Notes: a model not told the origin generated them from the letters alone. A DNA stretch of 64,000 nucleotides from Schistocephalus solidus (GCA_017591395.1 WEDG01000776.1:1-64000); one strand, 5' to 3'; positions 48,496-61,499 are shown, counted from the stretch's first letter. Translations and numbers: made by a program.

Positions 48496-49279
48496 GGCAG
48501 CTCCCTCTATATTATATTGGTCTCTTATTATATTTCCATCATCCTCTGCAGAGTCAATCTTTGCATTTACATTTACTTTTTCTTCCCCTCCTTTTAAACT
48601 AGCATTGCCAACTCTTGACAACCTTGATTCTTTCCTCCAAATTTGCAACCCTGACGATAGTTTCCAGGTTCTGTTGATGATCGAGGTGGGTTCTGATGGT
48701 TTCGCCTCTTTGGTGATGGACTATGCAGTCAGAAAGGTCGCATCTCGATGATGATCTCGTGACCTCTACTGTCCCGTCTTCGTTTCGACCATGTTGTCTA
48801 CGATGAGTTCGTCCTCTCTCACCTCCACTGGTGTTTATAATCAGTAGCTCTGAATGCTATATTATCTCTCACCCGACAAGGAGCGTCCCGAACCCTCATA
48901 CTTAGTCAGCAACATCATAATACTATCCCATTGCATTTAGCTATTAATTTTTTAGTGAAGCAGTTTTTTTCTCCAATTTTATTTAAATTGGCGGCTCGCC
49001 GAACTCCGCCTCCGATTTAACCCTAGGAGTTTTTTACTGCTTCTTTTCCAGTTCGCCGTATATGCCAAAGATTGTTGACTTTTGCTTTAAAAATGGCAAA
49101 TCTTTTTGAATCGGATATGTTTACCATACTACTCATTTCTGCTGTTCATATGGATGCTCACATAGTGCAGCAATTATCCACTTTGTATTTATTTAAACCA
49201 CGGTACTAAGTTTGTAATGATGGGGCCCTCTGGGCCTTAAATATACAATTTATTTATTTTTTATTTATTTATTTATACT

Positions 49280-51539
49280 TACTGCTTATTGGATGTTTAA
49301 GCTTTTGTTACTCTTCCCTCTTTGATATTATTGTAAAGGCCTGATTATGAATAATCAAAAACTTACGTTCGCCGAACTCGACTTACTAAAAAAATATTTT
49401 TGTGTTTCTAATTTTTCGTAATAACTGAAAGCGAGGATTTCAAAGAATTCCAAAAGCGACAGCTGCGTTTAGTCCTTTTGGTTTTTTTTCGAAACGCATT
49501 TCTTGAGTAACTGATGCCATAATGTGTAGTGCGTGATTTGTAAAACTTGCAAGCGAAAGCGATTCTTTGCTTTGAGCCAGGCGTGAATATGGTGGCAGCG
49601 AATGCTTTAGATATTGGGAATTCGTAGAGTTCTTATGCTGGATGATCTTTTTTGCGTGTTTGTACATAAAGGCAACTTAGCAGAGACACTACACAATTGG
49701 AGGTGCATTTTTGAACCTATACGGAGAACCAGGCCGCGACCGAAAGAGCACCACTCTCCAACCTGGCAATATGTAATAATTAACAGTCAGACTAAGTACA
49801 TCAAACATGCATATAAAGAAAATTCAAACAATACTAACAAGAGATATCAAGCACATGATAAAAACCGGGAAGTTTGTTACGATTTTTTGTGATCATTAAG
49901 ATGCCAAAAAAACATGACTGGAAAATACAAGTTTGTCAGCAGTAGAAGAACGTTGTGAGCTTATAGAGGGCTTTAAGCGTACGTATCGATTTTTAAGCGC
50001 CTTCGGGTATTCTTTCTTCATGGATTGGTCATGGATTTATCGGGCCGGCGAACCCAAACAGAAGCACATCTGTGTCATATATGAAAGCCCATTTCAAAGC
50101 AACCGATTGAATTGCGGTGGGAATAGGCGTTGTAACTGTGCATCAGCCCAACTCTAGAGCCGGTTCGTGAAAAGTAAAGACCGAAAAAAAACGCTAAGAA
50201 GCAGTCTGGGGTAGTGTATCGTATCCGTGCCTAACCTCTCCTTGTTACTACATAGGCCATACTGAACGCATGTTCGTAACGCGCATGTATGCACATAACC
50301 TGGCTGTGCGCCCGTGTGACGTCCTATCGCAAGTGAATGTCCATAAATATGAAACAGGTCATGAGTTCAACTTTGCAGCCCCCCACCGAATCGCCCGCGC
50401 CGGAAGGAAGACTAGCAGAGAAGGGATTCAAGCCCGCAGCCTTGGATAGAGACTCACTCAATGATGCATTCATTTGGTGCTGACATAAATAAACGTGCAC
50501 AGCCAACTCTGCAAAACGGTTCATTGAGCATTGATTGGATTATACCCCAGAACTATGACTTCTTCTGTTGCTGTTAATATTCTTGATGCTGGACTTCCAT
50601 AGGAGTGCAAAAACTCAAAAATAAACCAATTGTTCTTGTTGTCAATCAGTCTTCTTCTTTACTCCTACTAACATGCGTATGCATTAGATTTTTACTCCGG
50701 CAAAGAACGTTTTTCTTAAACTAAAAGCTCTTAGTTCGCTGTTGGATATTTTTGTGCGTATAAAAGGGGATGTTATTTGCTGTTACTATGCTTTGCCAGC
50801 CGAAGGCCGTTTCTGACGTACCTGTTATGTTCCTACGGCTTTCAGTGAATCCTTCTAGTGTTCGAAAGTGTCGTTTTTAATATCCTCATTTTCTTATGAA
50901 TTTATTGATTCTGCATGTTTATCACGGGGTGGTAAGGCTTCACCTAATTCAGGTACAGTGATGAAGACAATGGATGGAATGTAGATTAACGTTTATTGAT
51001 AAATATACATGCTGAAATCACAAGCATAACTTTATTTTCGGTCATGCAACAACGACCTGCAACACAAAGAGAGCACTAAAATCACTGCTGTTTCATGTGT
51101 GAATTTCGCGTACATTATTGCTCTACCGTTTGACTTGAATATAGGTTATGTATATGTACAACGCCACTGCTTTCGGTATGTATGTGCGCAGTCATTGGTA
51201 CTGATAAATTTGCGTGCTTTTTTTACAGGTACTATGAAATGATTATATCATGGCCTTGCAGGAGTTTTTAAGTGAAATAATAAGAGATTATGAAAAAAGG
51301 GTTTTTAACTTTTTCGAATAAATATTAAACATGACGCAAACTCTTAAAGAAATAAATCAAGGCCTTTAAAGTTAATTTTGGAAAATGAACTTTAGAGAGA
51401 CCTTCTAATCGAGCGAACAGCAGGGGGAGTCCCCGGTCACAGAGGTATTTTTTGACCGGAATTCTCTGTACAAGAGAGATTAAAATGGAGGGCGCTAAAA
51501 GTAGAGAGAAGGGACTGTTAATAAGGATCGGAGTGATTG
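49280..51539. other. unassigned sequence
   Basis: No gene recognised. At about 50430-50465 the minus strand has a weak B-box-like GGCTTGAATCCC, but no matching A box, so it is not called as a tRNA or SINE. Confidence 0.45.
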
Positions 51540-51559
51540 TTAGAGTATAAAAACCCCTT

Positions 51560-52620
51560 ATGTGGAGGACTCACGTCATTCTGACAAACGTCTCACGGTC
51601 GGGCAAATAATCCAATGCAAAAATCGACACAAAATCAAGTTCTATTGCGGAAATATGCAAAGCCTCTTGAATATGGACACACCCTGTGTGTATGTCAGTC
51701 CAGCTGCCGCTATTGACGAAAGTGGTGAGATAACCGGCTTGCAACACACAAATAAACTAAAATGCATATATACCAGTGTCTAAAGCCTACTCCCTACAGT
51801 AGATGAGCTTAAGATAAACATGTGCCAAACTTCACCAAGTATCATCTTCATAACTGAAATGTGGCTAACCGTGAAGGTGGACGATCGTGAAGTTGCTCTC
51901 CCTGGTTTTCAGTTATGCAGAAATGATAGAGTAGTATGTCACGGTGAGGGGGTGTGCTGACTTATTTCAGATAAGGCCTGCTCGTGTCAGAAAAAACGGA
52001 AAACTCGCGTGCAAAACTGAAGCACTCTGGCTCACCATCAGAACACCGGAGTCCCAATCACTTGAGATCCTAACGGTCAACCGACCACCGAGAAGCGATC
52101 CACAGTCAGACAGTAGTCTGATAGATGATTTAGAAGCATTTGATAGTCGATCCGAAGTCATGATTATGGGCGACTTTAACGCTCCGAATATCAATTGGAA
52201 TCTGAGCTCGGCCCCAGGCTTGGAATTAACTTCGATCGCCGCCTCCTACAGCAATACACAAACGCTTCCTAAGTCAACATGGCCTGCATCCAAACAGAAT
52301 ACGCGAGGGGCAACAAGGCAATTGTTTGGACCTTGTATTGACGAAAGTGGCTGACCGCGTTGATGTTGTGAACTGTCTACTCCACTGGGCAAAAGTAATC
52401 ACGTAGTCCTACAGTGGGAATATTCACTCTTCTCTGTCCCCGATCAAAGCATCACAGTTAAACGCAACCTAGAGCGTGAAGCTTTTACCCAAATGAAACT
52501 GATGTGCACCGTTTAGATTGGCATGAAACATTCACAGGGTGTATACTCGAGGATAGGTTGGAATTTAAGGCCGCATTACATGGACTTATCACCAGCTACT
52601 ATTCTGATTCGAAAAAAGGT
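51560..52620 (+). pseudogene. LINE-B endonuclease domain
   Basis: Blocks seen: KLKCIYTSV-stop-SLLPTVDELK near 51750, IIFITEMWL (a Glu-containing active-site block) near 51850, and VMIMGDFNAPNINW (52160-52200) with the catalytic Asp/Asn pair. Stops and shifts lie at about 51783, 51958 and 52354. Confidence 0.8.
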
Positions 52621-52859
52621 CACCAACAGGCCCCAGTAAATAACGGCAGCACTGAAGATTGAAGTAAACCGCAACCGAAAGCTGCGGCGAAATTATCTGT
52701 GGAAAAATACCATCAAATTGCAGATGGAGTACAAGACGCAGAGGAACAGGGTAAAAGGCCTTTTTTATAAAGCACGTCAAAGTTTCGAGAGTAACCTGAT
52801 ATAACGTGCAGCAGAAAAACCGAAGCTCTTCTACAACGACATAAGACAGAGCACTCGAA

Positions 52860-54640
52860 ATAAAGACGCCATTCCTTTGTTAAAAACGGATGAAGGTGTC
52901 GAACTTTGCAAGGACGAGGAAAAGGCTGAGCATCTTTCTCAGTTCTTTCAGTCAGTTTTTACAATAAAAACTAATCTAACCACTGATAACTATAGTGTGG
53001 AAGAGATCTCAACAACTGACTCGGTGGTCATAATAGAACCTATTGTTCTGCAGGAACTACTGAAGCTGGAAGAAACGAAATCAGCAGATCCTGCTGTAAT
53101 AATGGCAAAGTTGTTGAAGGAGTTGGCCAAAGAGTTGGCAGAATCTTTGTGTCTACTCTTCCGAGCTTCCCTCGCTGCAGGCAGATTGCCACCCGATTGG
53201 GAGACTGCGTTGATTTCCCCGATACATAAAAGTGGCAGACAGGCTTCCGCAAATAACTAACGGCTGGTAAGTCTCATTTCCATATGTTGCAAGATTATGG
53301 AGCGAATAATCAAAAGTGAACTGATGCAGTTTCTGGAGCGGCATCATCTTCTCTCTGACGCACAGCATGGATTCCGCAGAGGAAGGTCCTGTTAAACCAA
53401 TTTGCTCTACTGTTTGGAACGATGGACCCGAGCGGTCGATGAAGGAAGTATGGTGCACGCAGTCTACATAGACTTCAAGAAGGCCTTTCATAGCGTGCCT
53501 CACCAGCGTCTCCTATATAAACTCAGCCGTACTGTGGTAAGGGGCAAGCTTTTGAAGTGGATCGAAAACTTCTTGATTGGGCGATCTCAGATTGTCCGTC
53601 TTGGCGATCAACAATCGGCAGAGGTGGCGGTTGAGAGTGGGGTTCCTCAAGGATCCGTCCTTGGCCCTATCCTCTTCCTTATATAAATTGATGACTGCGT
53701 AACGGGGTTGGACTATGACACCGCCATAGCTGCTGATGATACCAAGCATTGGACGATCATCCACAACGAAGATGATGAAGCAAATCTACAGGCGAACTTG
53801 TATTGACACGAGGAATGGTTGCACAGCTGGTTCCTCCCCTTCAATGCTACCAAGTGCAATATTCTGCAAATTGGTAGAACCACCTTCGGACACCAGATAA
53901 TTTACTATCAGGACCAAACACTGCTACCAGAGGTAGAGGCTCAGAAAGATCTATGAGTATGGATCACGCCCTCATTGAAGCCATCGTTCCATTGCTCAAA
54001 AGTAGCAAAATCCACCATGTCAAGCTTGTATCTAATTAAGCGAGCGTTTGCAAAGTTCAACAAAGAGTGCTTTAATAAGGTATTCGGGTTGTTCGTGCGA
54101 CCATAATTGGAATTTGTCATACAAGCCTGGAGGCCATGGTCTGTCAAAGACCACAGCAACTTTGAGAAGGTCCAAATACGTGCAACCAAGCTTGTTCGAG
54201 GTCAAAGCTATCTGCCTTACGAGACACGATTGTCCAATCTTGATCTGTTTCCTCTGGACTGTAAACAGTTACGCGGCGACCTTATACAATCCTTTCGCAT
54301 GCTGCGGGTTCAAGATTGTTGCCTTGCAGCCGGGGACTTCTTTGAGCTAGCCACTACCACTAATTTGAGAGGACATCTTATCAAATACGTGTGGCTGGCG
54401 CAAGACTGGACGCAATAAGGGTCTTCTTCTCCAACAGAGCGATTAAGGCCTGGAATGCTCTGCTTGCGGGCATCATCATGTCCCCATCCGTTGACACTTT
54501 TAAGCGGAATTTTGACCAGTACAGCCATATGTACCACAACGACATCAGAAACGAACACATTTCCTTTAACCTACCCTCATTCACAATTTATGCGTTATCA
54601 AACATACTACTCCCTATTTTGAATAATTTTATTTTATAAT
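52860..54640 (+). pseudogene. LINE-B reverse transcriptase and C-terminus
   Basis: RT blocks: PPDWETALISPIHKSGRQAS near 53190, CCKIMERIIKSELMQFL and HGFRRGRSC near 53290-53390, AVYIDFKKAFHSVPHQRLL (motif A) near 53460, and ESGVPQGSVLGPILFLI near 53630. The catalytic box reads AADD (53729-53740) instead of FADD, with both Asp kept. Point stops lie at 53257-53259, in the SC-stop-TN region near 53393, and near 53684. The C-terminal blocks QIRATKLVRGQSYLPYETRL and NRAIKAWNALLAGII are kept across a frame change near 54418. It is inactive. Confidence 0.88.
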
Positions 54641-54918
54641 TGTTTCATCTGATGCCCTGTAGTGTGATTGAGAGATAACCCTTTGTCCAACGACCATTAT
54701 GTGTCGGTATTTTTTTTATTTGCAATGGCATTGAAATCCATAGGGAGCTCGAAGGCGTCGCCTACATTTATCTTAATAAAACTGAACTGAACTGAAAAAT
54801 TAACGGACACATGTTTATTATATTTACGGCAGAGTTGTACGTGGAATTTAGCGACTACAATATTATAACAGCAGAATTCGAAGTAAAACATTAACAGAGT
54901 TATACGTAAGGGTATTCT

Positions 54919-55086
54919 AGGCAGAAGGTCATTACCGACAAAGACAATGGAGACTGGAATGGCAATTTCTGACTTCTTTGCCTTCCTTAGCCAGTCATAC
55001 CCAACCCCAGGTATTTTAACACCTGATTTTCGAACCCGTTGCCAGCTATTAAGAAGTTCAACATTCTAACCACTGCGCTGCAGTCT
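54919..55086 (-). mobile_element. SINE-1 (tRNA-derived), copy 3, reversed
   Basis: On the minus strand the A-box-like GCGCAGTGG sits at about 55070-55080 and the B box GGGTTCGAAAATC at 55025-55037. The body follows (GGGTTGGGTATGACTGGCTA, AAGTCAGAAATTGCCATTCC, GTCTCCATTGTCTTTGTCGG). This is the third copy in the window and establishes the family. Confidence 0.87.
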
Positions 55087-55089
55087 CAT

Positions 55090-58000
55090 TGTCCTGTCGG
55101 TATTTAATTTTTTAAGAAGAATCGATAGTCTCTTCCTACCCCTGTCTGCTAGGAAGTTGTATGCGTAATACGAACAACGATTTGACCAAAACAGTAGCAT
55201 GTGGTAAAGATTACTACTGTAGAGCATTTAGGAAGTATGAGAACCTATGGAGATGAGAAAACCGTATGGTGATTTCGTATGCCGACGGAAACCATAGTTT
55301 ATATCACTCAATCTAATGTTAAATGTCAACCGCCGCTCTTGACTCCTAACCACATGATAACTGCATTGACATCGCCCATGAGGTGTTATATCAATAAACC
55401 TATATAATATTTCTTAATTTGGAGCCTAATTGTGTGCATACCGCTAACCTTTAATAACAAAACCATAGAAGTAATAACCTGCCTTCTGAAAAAGTGCAAA
55501 TGGAAGTCAAAGAATTTGAATAAGGGAAAGTGGCACAAGGTATTGTGTTTTACGCACTTTTGTGATTTTTTAATTACGAACGGTAAGACTCGTTCAACTT
55601 GTTCACTTTATTTTCAAGAGCGAAATCTGCTTCTTTTCAAACTACGAAAACTGCTTGCGTAAAATTTCCCGCTACAGGTATGTGCCACCAGGCAAAAAAA
55701 GGCTGACTGCGCGAACATAAAAACCTGCATGAATGTTCCCCAACCCGTGGCGTACTACCGGGACAAAACAGTCATTACTCGACAAATAACGCTCCATGCA
55801 CCTTTGAACTCACGCAAACCGGACCGCATTTTGCGAGCCAAATTGCCAAAAAACTAAAGATAGTATAAGGAGGCCACTCTTTAGTACCAGCTGGTTGCTG
55901 TTTTGGAAGTTTCTGTGGTAGTCAAGGATGTGAACTCAACTTTAACCATGCACGGAATTCGCTCAGCCTAAAAAGGAGAGCTGATTTACACAGGAAAGGT
56001 TGTCGTGGGATGGCTGTTTACTTTTGTGACAGAATAACGCGTCCATTTAAGGAGTGCGTGAGTAGCGGTGTAAAGTTTACGCGGTCGTGCATTTCCGCGT
56101 CAGCATGAGAGACCATAGCACCAAGATCTCCTTCGAACTAAGTGCCCATGCTGGTGGTGCTATTACAGTAATATTGCTGAGAGTCCATGTCATTAAAATA
56201 AGAGCACGAGTATTCTGTATTCGCTTACGATACTTTAATGGTTAACTCGAATTTTATACGATGAAATGTAGTGAGTATTCAGAACTTGCTGAGATAAAAA
56301 TGCTACCATTTGTTAAAGATACTTAAATAACTTAAAGATTTTACGAAACATATTCAGAAACGGCTCAAACGTTTATAGCTCTCGAAGGCTCTGTTTAACT
56401 TCTGATCTTAAAGAATTTAAACTTATTTTCTGAGGCGGTGGTTAGCTCTTTAGTCAGTTAAACTCTGTTGGAGAAGAAACTATGCTTGACTTAGTCTTCT
56501 TACGAATTTCGACACGAAAAACGTTTCCAGAAATGCAGAATGTAATTTTATACTACGGTTTCAGTGCCAATGTTAGAGAAAATATTTGCAAAATCGCATC
56601 TCCATCAAATTAATCCTATCATAATACCAATTTGGACGCAAATACAGTACGAATCGACGCCAAGGTTCTCATGGTTCTTGAGTTTGAATCTGCTCCAAAG
56701 ATTGGAAAATCATTTTACTCAGCGGCAGCCTCCTTATTCCTTTATAATCGTCCCCAACCTTCCCTGGCTTTCCTAACCCCATCTTCATCTAGTTCATTTC
56801 GAATACTATGGATTTTAGCGTTGGAAGACTCCACACGGTTTTATAATTTTATGTAGAACAAACAAAAAAACTTTTTTAAAAATTTCAAATGGGATGAAAA
56901 AGCTTAGCGTATACTCTATTGCCGAGAAGTATAAGGGCGTGTTTGTGATACGCTACCCCTTCTATATGAAATCCAGCAGTACTTTGGTTTTGCTCTCATA
57001 TTTATAGGATTTCCATATCCAATAATGATAAGTTGATAGGTTAGCCGCCCTCTGCATTATAGTCAGCGTAAAGGTTTTAGTCTCGTTTTTACATTCGGTC
57101 ATAAGCATCTTTGGTAGCATTCCTAAATTCCTGTTGAAATGGCTACTGCTTGGACCACTGATGAACTTTCCACCACTGGAGAACAAAACTCAACCGCAAA
57201 GCGAACACACGAACACTTAACGCGTAACTCCTTCTTCTAACCTTAACCTTCATTCCAAACTCGCACTCTAACACAATCTGACTGGTTCAACCTCCGCGCT
57301 TACCAGCCCATATTTATGGTCCAGGCAACCGCGTCGCAAAGCCCTGTACAATTTCCGCGATAACCCCAGCAGGGGCAATTTGTGACAGCCGCTACTCATT
57401 TCTTGTGATCCCTCATGCGTCGGTAGCCCCAAGCAATCTTTTTTGTGTGCCTGAGACATAGATGCACTGAAATGACGTACACAACCACCACATTTTTTTC
57501 CCGCGTTTGCTTAGGCTGGCTGTGCGACCGCACCGAAGGATCTCGGTGCTTGGCCTTATGTGTTGCTCAACTGTTCGCAATGCCTCTGCGTTCGTCTCTA
57601 GTATCCCTACGTTCACTTCCTTCGTGCCCGTCAACAAAGCGCTTAGGCCTTCGGAGTTTGCTCGCTGGCATTTCATGACTATTTCACCAATCTGTAAGCT
57701 ATTCCGCTTAAATCCAGAAATTATCGCTGTCTCTGACCCCTATCGCGTTCACCAAATCCCAGAGTCAGTACGGAACTCATCAGGGGGCATGGTCTCCACC
57801 CACTTACCCGAGATTATTTGTTTCTCGTGGTTTCCTTGGGAAAGTTGTTCGTGTGGAGCATTATGATACCATAATTCAGTACACTTGGTGTTTTATTAGT
57901 TTCCTGTCTAATTCCATGTTAATGCCCCTTTCTTGATTTCCACGTCATCTTCTTCCGACAAGGTTGACTTCGCTGCCGCGCTTGCTAATTCCGCGCTATG

Positions 58001-58500
58001 ACTATCTCCGACCTCCGCACCACCCAGCCTATCTTTCCACTTAAATTCACCACTTCATTCTGTTAAATGCGGCTGGCCCGATTATCCTCATCGTTTGAGA
58101 GTAACAATAAACACTGTCCGATTCCGGTTTTCCCTCCTACCTATGTCCATTCTTCTCTTATGGGGCTTCATTGCCTTGCTGAAGAGCCATAAGTTGGTGG
58201 TTCTGAAAAGCAAATGGAGCAAATGGTGCAATGGCAGGTACACTGACAACTCTTAACTACTGATATTGATATTGACTGGTAGGTAATACCAATTGAACGT
58301 GGCATGGGAAGCAAATAAAAGAGTATGGTGAGAGGTCGCTAAATTGGGAGAAGTAATAACAAAGTAAAAAGATACAATATTGTGAGAATGGAACAAAGGA
58401 GAGGAGGGCAGACACTATGGGTAAAAGTTGAGATTATATTAAAGCTGAAAATAGAAGTTAATCAGCCCTTCATTGGTTAACATATATATGCATATACATC
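55090..58500. other. unassigned sequence
   Basis: AT-rich to about 57200, then a GC-richer island at 57240-58170 with overlapping open frames on both strands and no recognised motif (possibly a worn retroelement). Confidence 0.45.
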
Positions 58501-59499
58501 TATATACACAAGATAGTTTGACCGTCGTAGTCGGACGATGTCCACCCGTATGCTCCAAAGAAGGGTGGTGCAGGGACGGTGACATGCACGTGGATTATTT
58601 TAAGTGATAGTAGCCTTGCGCTGCAGCTACCACACTCTCTCCTCCCCCAAATGGGCCCAGTGTCATGACAGAGTCAAGGAGACCGAAGGCGGGAGAAGAC
58701 GCAGGTGTCTGGCGCAGCCGGAGCCGCCCCTGGGGGTACCACCACACCTGACTCGGATCCCACGGAGTTGGAGTGCCATAAAGGCCAAATTAAGAAGGAG
58801 CCATCGCAGCCTGACTCTCTGTCCGCCAGTCAGCCACTCCACACAAAGTACACACTGGGATGACCATGCAGTCAGAGTTATCCCGTCAGTTGGCAACCTT
58901 CTAAGCCACGGCTTTTTGCGCACCGTGATAGTTTCAAGTGCGTCAGGTTGTTTATAGTGAGGAAAATGCGCTCAGTCGTCGACCTCACTCTCTCCCACAC
59001 CACCACAACCAGACCACTATGCAAGCCTGTCAGTTGTCTGATGCGGAAATGGATGCAGCTGCTGGTAACCTCTTCTACACGTTCTACGTACACGACCTGG
59101 CCCCCAAACACAAACCCCAGGATTTCACACAACAGAGGGTTGAACGGCTTACATCTCACATGTGTGAGATAGCCAGAGGTCACGGTAAGAAGGAGCCATC
59201 GCAGCCTGAGTCGCAGATCACTAGTCAGCCACACCAAACAACACACTTTGGACTGACTGCGAGGTCTGAGTGTAATTTCAGTTTGCTACCTTCCAACCCA
59301 CGCTTATCGCCCCGTGATATTCGCAAGCTCAGATCACACATGTAGCAGAGGAGCCACATGGAGAAGGAGCCGAGGATCATACTTACCTCTTAATCAGCTA
59401 TACAGACGGAGAGCATGTTTTTATGGTGTTGCGTGTGCTCATGTGAGGTGCAGAGGCTGATGAGGAGAGATGTAGTGTTGTGGTAAGTCGGTGGTGTTC

Positions 59500-60400
59500 T
59501 ACCGCAGGCTTTCACGGAGGCACATGTGACCTACTAGGCACATGTGGTGTGTGAATGTGTATGGGTAGTGCGGACAGTTGAGTCAGGTGCGGCGGTTGTA
59601 TGTTTGTGCTCCTGGCACTGGTTCACTGGTCTCTATGCGATGGATTCACAAGTGACCGACCAGACCGATGCGTGATGTGCATGTGCGGTGACAATGAGGA
59701 CAAGTTAGGTCAGGAGGTGCTGATTCTACGCGGGCTCTTCTGCGGGCACTGGTAGTCTAGGTCATGAAAGGAATATTGGAAGTGTTTATGGGTGCGCAAG
59801 ATGTGCTGGCATCGTGGTGGATTCCGCTTTTGTGGATGCGCATGTGACGGATCAGGCCGATGCGATGAGTGAATGCGCGTGGGCAGTGAGGGCATTGGAG
59901 GCGACGGTCTCTGCTTTGTGTTGGTGCTCCAGGCACTAGTTCACCATTCTCTATGTGATGGATTCACAAGTGACCGACCAGGCCGATGTGTGAGGACAGG
60001 TTAGTACCGAGTCTCCATCGCTGGTACTGGGGGCGGTGGTGGGGGTTTGGAGGTAGCACATGGCAGGTAGTCGGAGGTGGCTACTGAGGTGGTGGGAGTG
60101 GGGCAAGTGGTGTTCGTCGCCGTGATCGGCGCAGGGGGTGGAGGAGGAAGGACGGTGTCGGTGATCGTGGGTGGCGGGGCATCGATTAAGTTGTTATCAG
60201 TGGTAAGGGTGGTCGTCGTCGTCGTCGTGACATCTGAAACAGGTGTGGCAGAGGTTGATGTTATGGGACTGTTGTTACATTGGATTCGAAGATGTCTACC
60301 AGGCCGATTCGCGCGCGGAATGTGCGTTGACAGCGTGGGCAAGTTGGCAGGGCTTGGGCATTAGCATTGTTGATCCGGGGTGCTTGTGACTTGCGAGCCG
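59500..60400 (-). pseudogene. LINE-C C-terminal zinc-finger array, copy 1
   Basis: Downstream of RT the minus strand encodes several fingers of one type. Finger 1 is CPRCQRTFRARIGLV...HLRIQC (C2HC) near 60345-60275. Next is a Thr/Pro-rich linker of about 100 residues with runs of T and P. A finger with a deletion lies near 59990-59950, then an intact C2H2 finger CPHCPRAFTHRIGLIRHMRIH at about 59895-59835. A pair follows near 59700-59540: CPHCHRTCTSRIGLVGHL-stop-IH, then a worn CPHYPYTFTHHMCLVGHM. Fingers share the RxGLxGHxRxH core and linkers carry ETxEPVPGA. Stops show it is dead, but the array is clearly part of the LINE protein. Confidence 0.8.
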
Positions 60401-60429
60401 TGGTTTCGGCTTAAGCAGCAGCGCTCCGG

Positions 60430-61122
60430 TTGATCTCATAGATTGTTGAACCAGTCATCACGGATCTTCTCCATGCAGGTATATCCTGGGTGAGGTCCTC
60501 CCATGTCGCCGGGTTGATTTGCAATTTGATTTTGCAATTTCTTCCAAGTGTTCTTGTAGCGTCGCTTTTGACCTCCTTGTCGGTAAGTTCCCGTAGCGAC
60601 ATCTCCATAGAAAAGTCCTTTGCGTAGTCGCTCGTCATCCATTCTCACCAGGTAACCGCTCCATCGCAGATGAACTTGCCTCAGCATGGCGTGGATGCTG
60701 AGGATTCTGGTATCCTCCAGGAGTTTCCGTGTCCAGGACCCTGTCTTGCCATCTCAGCTTCAGTATTCTACGGAGGCAGCTGAGATGAAGGGATTCAGCT
60801 TCCTGGCTTGGTTCGAGTAGACGGTCCAGGTCTCCGCTCCGTAAAGGAGTGTCGTCAAGACGATGACCTTGTACATCTTCAGTGTGGTGTTCAGGTGAAT
60901 ACCGTGGCGATTCCATCGGAGGCTTGCAGCCGGCCGAAGGCCTGACTGGCTTTCGAGATCCGTTGAGCAACCTCATCCTCGATTCTCGTGTTACGTGGCA
61001 GCGTGCTTCCCAGATAAGCAAAGCTTTCCACATTTTTGATTTGAACGCCGTTGACATTGATCCGGGGAACATTGTATTTCACACAGGGTGGCGGTTCGTG
61101 CATGACCACCGTTTTGGCCGTA
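60430..61122 (-). pseudogene. LINE-C reverse transcriptase C-terminal part
   Basis: Read on the minus strand: [111 protein letters not shown]-like and NPATWEDLTQD. This is the thumb and connection region of RTE-type LINE proteins. At least three frame changes are needed. The palm (YADD) lies upstream and is missing from this copy. Confidence 0.88.
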
Positions 61123-61129
61123 CTGAGTA

Positions 61130-61495
61130 GCTATGATCGATGTAATAAAAACTATTCAGCCGAAGTTTGTGATTTACGCTTGAACCCATCATCATAGACA
61201 GCACCAAATACGGTTACTTCGTACACAGGGGGTTGCAGTGTTTATAGGATGTGGTCGATGGGCTACTGCACACCCCGCGATCGCATCTACCTATCACTTA
61301 GTTCCTGTGACTCGCATTTTCGCTTGTATCGATAAAAATAATATAAATAACCCTTCTCATTTTGACAAAATTTCCTAGGCTCTATTTTCTCAATGGACTT
61401 AAATATAAGATCCTTGCCCAGATATTTTCTCCTAGTACACGCATTGCACGATGATAAATGCGAACACGACGCATTGTGGTCTACCACAACCGAGG
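61130..61495. other. short spacer between the two LINE-C copies
   Basis: AT-rich, with nothing recognisable. It is probably target sequence separating the insertions. Confidence 0.5.
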
Positions 61496-61499
61496 ACAC

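Larger units (their letters stand above)
45480..49275 (+). mobile_element. LINE-A (CR1/jockey-like), near full-length
   Basis: A non-LTR element of about 3.8 kb with an endonuclease-RT polyprotein. The 3' end has a terminal hairpin GGCCC-TCT-GGGCC at 49224-49236 followed by a TTTA-rich tail to about 49275, typical of CR1-like LINEs. The 5' limit is estimated from where the coding frame and C-rich leader begin; no target duplication was found. Several frameshifts and one clear stop make it inactive, but it is much better kept than the copy at 2456-3785. Confidence 0.85.
51540..54796 (+). mobile_element. LINE-B (CR1/L2-like), near full-length
   Basis: A second, distinct non-LTR element. The 3' UTR ends in a small hairpin AGGC-GTC-GCCT (54753-54763) and a short tandem tail of ACTGA units (54781-54796), the kind of simple-repeat end seen in CR1/L2-type LINEs. 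The 5' limit is uncertain. Coding sequence is broken by several stops. Confidence 0.85.
58510..61125 (-). mobile_element. LINE-C (RTE-like with zinc-finger tail), copy 1, 5'-truncated
   Basis: Minus-strand order: the end of RT from about 61122 (TVVMHEPPP), the RT-connection C-terminus to about 60430, zinc-finger/Thr-Pro region 60400-59400, and 3' UTR 59400-58510 ending in the tail shared with SINE-2 (GACCGTCGTAGTCGGACGAT at the left edge). Inside the 3' UTR a block containing GAAGGAGCCATCGCAGCCTG occurs twice (near 58796 and 59190). The element begins abruptly within RT at about 61122, the usual 5' truncation of a LINE. No target duplication was seen. Confidence 0.85.

Noticed and set aside
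50430..50465. B-box-like GGCTTGAATCCC on the minus strand as a SINE or tRNA
   Set aside because: No A box at proper spacing and no match to the SINE-1 or SINE-2 bodies.
58663..59345. Open frames of 74-135 codons near 59 kb
   Set aside because: They lie in the LINE-C 3' UTR repeats on either strand and share no conserved frame with copy 2.
60001..60342. 113-codon T/P-rich protein as a separate gene
   Set aside because: It is the linker between zinc fingers of the LINE-C polyprotein, in the same direction and just downstream of RT.
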